Of a stretch of 64,000 nucleotides of DNA, positions 60,712-64,000 are shown piece after piece. Every line of letters begins with the position of its first letter. The stretch's first letter is position 1. Source of the stretch: Paenibacillus gorillae (GTDB lineage Bacteria; Bacillota; Bacilli; Paenibacillales; Paenibacillaceae); NCBI RefSeq assembly GCF_000513275.1, contig NZ_CBVJ010000027.1:100617-164616 (forward strand). Direction: 5' to 3'. The notes under the pieces are model-generated. The model made no database searches. It was not told where the DNA came from and was given only the letters and a program-made list of their open reading frames with translations. Made by a program: the position numbers and the translations under genes.

Positions 60712-61083
60712 ATGCGAGAGAGCTGGTGTATCCAAGTGAAAACTTTCTACTGCGAGCTGGAATTGACTCTGGAGGTTATTGGAGGGAAATGGAAGGGGCT
60801 CCTTCTCTACTATTTAATTAAAGGGCCGAAGAGAACAAGTGAACTCAAACGACTCATGCCCAACACTACACAAAAAATGCTGATTCAAACGCTTCGGGAG
60901 CTGGAGTCTGACGGACTGATCCGCAGGAGGATGTACCCTCAAGTGCCTCCGAAAGTAGAATATTCAACGACAGAGCTGGGACAATCGCTTGAACCTATGC
61001 TCAGAACACTTTGCAGTTGGGGAGCGGTTTATGCAGAACAGACCTTCGCTCCGGGAGAAATCGAAATTTTAAATTTAGATTAA
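60712..61083 (+). CDS. HxlR-family transcriptional regulator
   Basis: 123 aa. HxlR winged helix with the N-terminal Cys (FYCELELTLEVIGGKWKGLL), recognition helix RTSELKRLMPNTTQKMLIQT LRELESDGLI, wing YPQVPPKVEYSTTELGQSL. The Cys is placed like the redox-reactive Cys of HypR/YodB. The start is uncertain between ATG 60712 and GTG 60736, as neither has a strong ribosome site. Likely activates or represses the SDR gene. A bidirectional terminator at 61093-61143 follows. Confidence 0.92.
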   Translation: MRESWCIQVKTFYCELELTLEVIGGKWKGLLLYYLIKGPKRTSELKRLMPNTTQKMLIQTLRELESDGLIRRRMYPQVPPKVEYSTTELGQSLEPMLRTLCSWGAVYAEQTFAPGEIEILNLD

Positions 61084-61092
61084 TCACAACTG

Positions 61093-61143
61093 GAAAACAG
61101 ACTCGTTCCAACGCCAGCCACAGCGTAGAACGAGTCTGTTTTC
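61093..61143. terminator. Bidirectional terminator
   Basis: GAAAACAGACTCGTTC / GAACGAGTCTGTTTTC, a perfect 16-base inverted repeat between the + strand HxlR gene and the minus-strand fragment at 61148. Confidence 0.9.
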
Positions 61144-61147
61144 TAGT

Positions 61148-61474
61148 TTATTCGTCATCTTGAGATTGGACGAGAACGGAAGCTGTAGCATTCTTTGAAC
61201 CTGTCGTATCACTGCGGCCTGTTACTGTGTTCACGATGATCGTGTCCTCCTCTACTTCGGGCGCAATGAACGGAATACGAATAGTGATGATAGAGCCAAT
61301 TCGGAACCGAGCTGTCCGCAGGCTTAGTCCCAATAGCGAATCTTCAATTATAAAGTTGGTAAGCTCGATATTTCCATTATTTTCAACCCGGATTGTAAAG
61401 AATACGGTCTCACCAGCCGTCACAATCGGCCGATCGACGGACTTGCGGATGTTAAAATCGGCAATCGTAACGCA
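61148..61474 (-). pseudogene. C-terminal fragment of a DUF11-type repeat protein
   Basis: The minus-strand frame is open from 61474 after a TAG and has no credible start. It reads VTIADFNIRKSVDRPIVTAG, ETVFFTIRVENNGNIELTNF, SIITIRIPFIAPEVEEDTI and VNTVTGRSDTTGSKNATASV. This is one full unit of the conserved DUF11/Ig-like repeat found in long Firmicute surface proteins, whose upstream repeats are missing here. Confidence 0.65.
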
Positions 61475-61518
61475 CTAGGTATGTGAGGAGATTGTTGCAT
61501 ATACGTATCTATGCTTAA

Positions 61519-61553
61519 ATGGGGAGCTTGCCGTTCGGCAGCTCCTTTTTTTG
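61519..61553 (+). terminator. Hairpin before the ECF sigma operon
   Basis: GGGGAGCTTGCCG / CGGCAGCTCC with TTTTTTT. There is no intact + strand gene just upstream, so it may be left from a lost unit. Confidence 0.75.
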
Positions 61554-61641
61554 GTATATTTAAGAAATGAACAGTATTTTACTAAAAATATCGAACAAAA
61601 AATAGTTATGGATTGTCTATATATAGAGGTGATGAGAATTG

Positions 61642-62169
61642 ATGGAAGGTTCCCTTAGATATCTGGAAAATTTAGATGCCTTGTCATTCGAAAGGCTTAT
61701 GAGAGATTATGGGCAAGAGGTTTGGAATTTTGCTTATTCAATCGTCAAAAATCATAGTATGGCCGACGATATTACGCAGGATGTGTTTCTGCAGGTGTTT
61801 AGTCACGTAACTTCGTTCCGAAACGAGTCCTCTATAAAGACGTGGCTGCTAAAAATTACACGAAACATCAGTTATAACTACCGCAAGGCAGCCTTTATTC
61901 GAAAAGTATTTTTAGTCGGGAAAGTAGTAGTGACCGAAAACAACATATCAGCAGAACAATCCTATTTCGAGAAAGAGGCAACAAATGATGTATGGAAACA
62001 CGTATTTAAATTGCCTGTGAAGTTGAGGGAAACCGTTATTTTACACGCTAATTATCAACTATCCATAGCTGAAATTGCTAAAGTATTGGATATTCCTCAA
62101 GGAACAGTAAGATCACGATTGTTCGAAGCCCGAAAGAAAATGAATGTACGATTAGGGGAGGTTTTATGA
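61642..62169 (+). CDS. ECF-type RNA polymerase sigma factor
   Basis: 175 aa from ATG 61642; a TTG at 61639 in frame is 7 bases from GAGGTG and cannot be excluded. Sigma region 2 is RLMRDYGQEVWNFAYSIVKN followed by HSMADDITQDVFLQVF, and region 4 is LPVKLRETVILHANYQLSIA followed by EIAKVLDIPQGTVRSRLFEA. Like SigV/SigM/YlaC of Bacillus it should direct a small stress regulon. The next gene starts one base after its stop and encodes a membrane protein with the layout of an anti-sigma factor. Confidence 0.95.
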   Translation: MEGSLRYLENLDALSFERLMRDYGQEVWNFAYSIVKNHSMADDITQDVFLQVFSHVTSFRNESSIKTWLLKITRNISYNYRKAAFIRKVFLVGKVVVTENNISAEQSYFEKEATNDVWKHVFKLPVKLRETVILHANYQLSIAEIAKVLDIPQGTVRSRLFEARKKMNVRLGEVL

Positions 62170-62170
62170 A

Positions 62171-63445
62171 ATGAAACATTCAGATCCTGATTGGTATAAA
62201 TTTTTACAGGCCGATATTGTTAAGGAAAAGAGATTTAATAATGACCTCATGCATAAAATTAGGTTGCGTACTATGCAGGAAGAAAGTTTGCGCAAGAAGA
62301 ACAGAAGACGCCGAATGATTTTTGCAAGTCTAGCATGTCTAATCCTAGTTGCGGCCATTCTTTTCACATCAAGCGGAACAGATATTTTTCATTCAATTAA
62401 CAATGAATTTGATGTGAAAAACTCAAGTTCCACAATTACGAATTCTGAACAAGGACCTCAGCATAATAGGCATGAAACACAAGGCGGACTAGCAGATACA
62501 GTAGAAGAACTACCTCTTCAATATAATAATCAAGGTGAACAGCCATTAGGTCCGATCGACTTATCTGAAGTTCCAGACAATGAAATTTTTATACCCAGAC
62601 TAATTAAGATCCCAGGCTCCTCCGAGAAAGAGTCAGAAACAATAATTGAACCAACTATCTCTGCTGTAAATATGGAAGATGTGGGTATTATTCTAAGAAC
62701 GTCTTTTTTCACGACAAGCGGTGTGAATTTAAGGATAGTCCAGGCACCTGCAACAATGAATGAAGATGAAACGGTTCAATCTTTATTAAATAATTCTTAT
62801 CCATTAGAAGAAAAGGAACAGACCAAAATAAATGGACATGTAGTTATTTATGTTGATGGGGGAGAACGAGCAGTTGCTCATTTAATTACCAAAGATCACT
62901 TTTTTACAGTGTCTACAACAAATGGAACAATTAAGGACTGCTTTAATGTATTGGAACAGCTCAAAAAAGAGGATGACACTTCCAAGAGTGTTCCTTCCTT
63001 AAAAAGGATAGACTTAGCTTTAGTTAATGAGGCTATTAATATACCTTTAGATTTAGCTGAGACAACTGTAGAGAATTCCAATACTCCTTCATTGAGTAAT
63101 CTACAAATCATAAAACTCGTTAATGCATATGCACAACAGTCTAGTCAAGGAACTTATATATCCGCAATATATCAGCTCAGTGATGGTAAACATGAAGTAA
63201 TGTTTACACAATCTCATAACATACTCGAGGATGAAGAAGCTGCAGTTGAAGATACGAAATCTTGGTATAACCCAAACGATGTTAAAGTTGTTGAGATTAA
63301 CGGTCATTCTGCAGTCATAGAAGATTCTCCTGATCGTAAACTCGTACATTTAATTACAGATACTCATTTCTATGTAGTTGCATCCCCAGGAATACAAAAC
63401 ATTGAGTATTTAATTGAATTAGCAGGAAAAATTAAGCTGCCTTAA
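62171..63445 (+). CDS. Membrane anti-sigma-like protein with two DUF4367-type repeats
   Basis: 424 aa. Cytoplasmic N-terminus of 48 residues with a basic KKNRRRR stop-transfer, one membrane helix (about 49-66), then a long extracellular part. Two similar sensor units are visible: KINGHVVIYVDGGERAVAHL ITKDHFFTVST and EINGHSAVIEDSPDRKLVHL ITDTHFYVVAS, each the NGH...HLIT..HFxxV core of DUF4367. The N-terminal HxxxCxxC zinc motif of ZAS anti-sigma factors is absent, so binding to the sigma factor would be zinc-free. Start overlaps the same transcript as the sigma gene (1-base gap), so negative regulation of it is the best guess. Confidence 0.8.
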   Translation: MKHSDPDWYKFLQADIVKEKRFNNDLMHKIRLRTMQEESLRKKNRRRRMIFASLACLILVAAILFTSSGTDIFHSINNEFDVKNSSSTITNSEQGPQHNRHETQGGLADTVEELPLQYNNQGEQPLGPIDLSEVPDNEIFIPRLIKIPGSSEKESETIIEPTISAVNMEDVGIILRTSFFTTSGVNLRIVQAPATMNEDETVQSLLNNSYPLEEKEQTKINGHVVIYVDGGERAVAHLITKDHFFTVSTTNGTIKDCFNVLEQLKKEDDTSKSVPSLKRIDLALVNEAINIPLDLAETTVENSNTPSLSNLQIIKLVNAYAQQSSQGTYISAIYQLSDGKHEVMFTQSHNILEDEEAAVEDTKSWYNPNDVKVVEINGHSAVIEDSPDRKLVHLITDTHFYVVASPGIQNIEYLIELAGKIKLP

Positions 63446-63531
63446 CTAGCTGTCGTTCAGATTCTGTGCGCAACTTGACCTAATCAAGGTTCTTCAAGGT
63501 CAATGGACGGGTATTTTCTGCAATAAATCAT

Positions 63532-63560
63532 TTGAAAACGCAAAGGTTCTGTGCTATCCT
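63532..63560 (+). promoter_or_regulatory. Promoter of the T-box leader
   Basis: TTGAAA (63532-63537) and TATCCT (63555-63560) with 17-base spacing and a TG one base before the -10, an extended -10 promoter, 18 bases before the first T-box helix. Confidence 0.75.
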
Positions 63561-63571
63561 TGTCACTAATA

Positions 63572-63893
63572 TAAATTGCGATGAAGAGAAAAAGTACGAG
63601 GGTTCTTATGTCCAGAGAGCAAAGGAATCGCTGAAACCTTTGCCATAATCCTTTGTACGCAGTCATCTCTGAGCTTTTGATCGAAAGTCGAATCGGGACA
63701 ATGGTTCGAATGAGTAGGCTCAAACGGAATGGCACACGTTACCGTGCTGCAGGTAAGGGCAACCTTACCTCATGAGGCTGGACTCGTAAAATTTCCGGCA
63801 AATCAGGGTGGTACCACGAAAAGTTCCCCTTTCGTCCCTTCAGGTATGACAGTCTTTACTGTCGTCTGAGGATGAAAGGGGTTATTTGTTTTT
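63572..63893 (+). ncRNA. T-box riboswitch leader 1 (complete)
   Basis: Stem I starts with GCGATGAAGAGA (63578-63589), the AGTA of the specifier loop (63592-63595), AGAGAGC...CGCTGAAA distal elements and the closing CATCTCT (63664-63670). The conserved T-box AGGGTGGTACCACG is at 63805-63818. The terminator has arms CCCCTTTCGTCC (63826-63837) and GGATGAAAGGGG (63870-63881) and a T-rich run. The specifier strand reads TACGCAGTCA, and I could not fix the codon (TAC, GCA or GTC are possible). No gene lies between this leader and the next one. Confidence 0.92.
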
Positions 63894-63900
63894 ACAGACC

Positions 63901-64000
63901 TAGAAAGCGATGAAGAGAATAAAGTACGAAGGCTCTTATGTCCAGAGAGCAAAGGAAACGCTGAAACCTTTGCCATAATCCTTTGTACGCAGTCATCTCT
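63901..64000 (+). ncRNA. T-box riboswitch leader 2 (5' part, cut by window end)
   Basis: Starts eight bases after the terminator of leader 1 and repeats its stem I almost exactly (GCGATGAAGAGA at 63907; AGTACGA; the identical specifier strand CCTTTGTACGCAGTC). The few changes keep pairing: CGAGGG in copy 1 and CGAAGG here both pair with CCTTTG. The regulated gene lies beyond the window. Confidence 0.85.

Noticed and set aside
63484..63735. Minus-strand ORF of 83 aa
   Set aside because: It lies over the promoter and stem I of the T-box leader and is a shadow.
1..64000. CRISPR array, tRNA/rRNA genes or transposases
   Set aside because: No regularly spaced repeats, no tRNA cloverleaf-like genes and no transposase motifs were seen on reading both strands.

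Overview
The window looks like a chromosomal segment of a Paenibacillus-type Firmicute. The evidence is the Shine-Dalgarno-rich gene starts, T-box leaders, a large FAAL-primed NRPS system, LRR/ankyrin/SMI1-type immunity-like genes, and many small one-component regulators (PadR, ArsR, MarR, Rrf2, HxlR). The central biosynthetic block is visibly more GC-rich than its flanks. No CRISPR array, rRNA, tRNA or intact insertion sequence was seen.

Region 1 (1-4743): the tail of an aldo/keto reductase, then a run of unrecognised immunity-like genes ending in an LRR protein (one member frameshifted), then a GT2 glycosyltransferase.

Region 2 (5273-34937): a hybrid trans-AT PKS/NRPS cluster on the + strand. 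Gene order is panD, NRPS-1 (FAAL-ACP-C-A-PCP-C-A-PCP-C-A-PCP plus a half C domain), three overlapping CPBP-family membrane genes with damaged protease motifs, PKS/NRPS-2 (KS-linker-ACP-C-A-PCP-C-A-PCP-C), a BtrH-like papain-fold protein, a type II thioesterase, a free-standing malonyl-CoA acyltransferase and an M20 peptidase, followed by a strong terminator. Hand-read A-domain codes give Ile, Ser, Ser, an unassigned residue and Gly. The inferred product is fatty acyl-Ile-Ser-Ser-(C2 ketide)-X-Gly. There is no thioesterase domain in cis, and release probably uses the last C domain, the BtrH-like protein, or both. I could not match this architecture to a named compound.

Region 3 (35071-37664): a second immunity-like group (LRR-like, SMI1-tail remnant, ankyrin). 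It is preceded by a diverged copy of the same ~180 bp sequence found at 215-395, so the cluster and the first immunity-like array lie between direct repeats about 34.86 kb apart.

Region 4 (37706-55108): ordinary accessory chromosome. It holds a DUF421 protein, a PadR/pentapeptide/DrrAB-like ABC efflux operon, an ArsR/LLM/MFS group sharing one 20-bp operator-like palindrome, a BBE-type oxidase, a MarR/MFS pair, MgtC, a class II aaRS-like protein, and small hydrolases and acetyltransferases.

Region 5 (55135-64000): an Rrf2/azoreductase/EamA/AhpD-like redox group, a YjjG-type HAD phosphatase, an SDR/HxlR pair, an ECF sigma/anti-sigma pair, and two tandem T-box leaders, the second cut by the window end. 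Pseudogenes and gene fragments are common throughout the flanks: 1551, 36493, 48149, 49366, 50215, 55135 and 61148.
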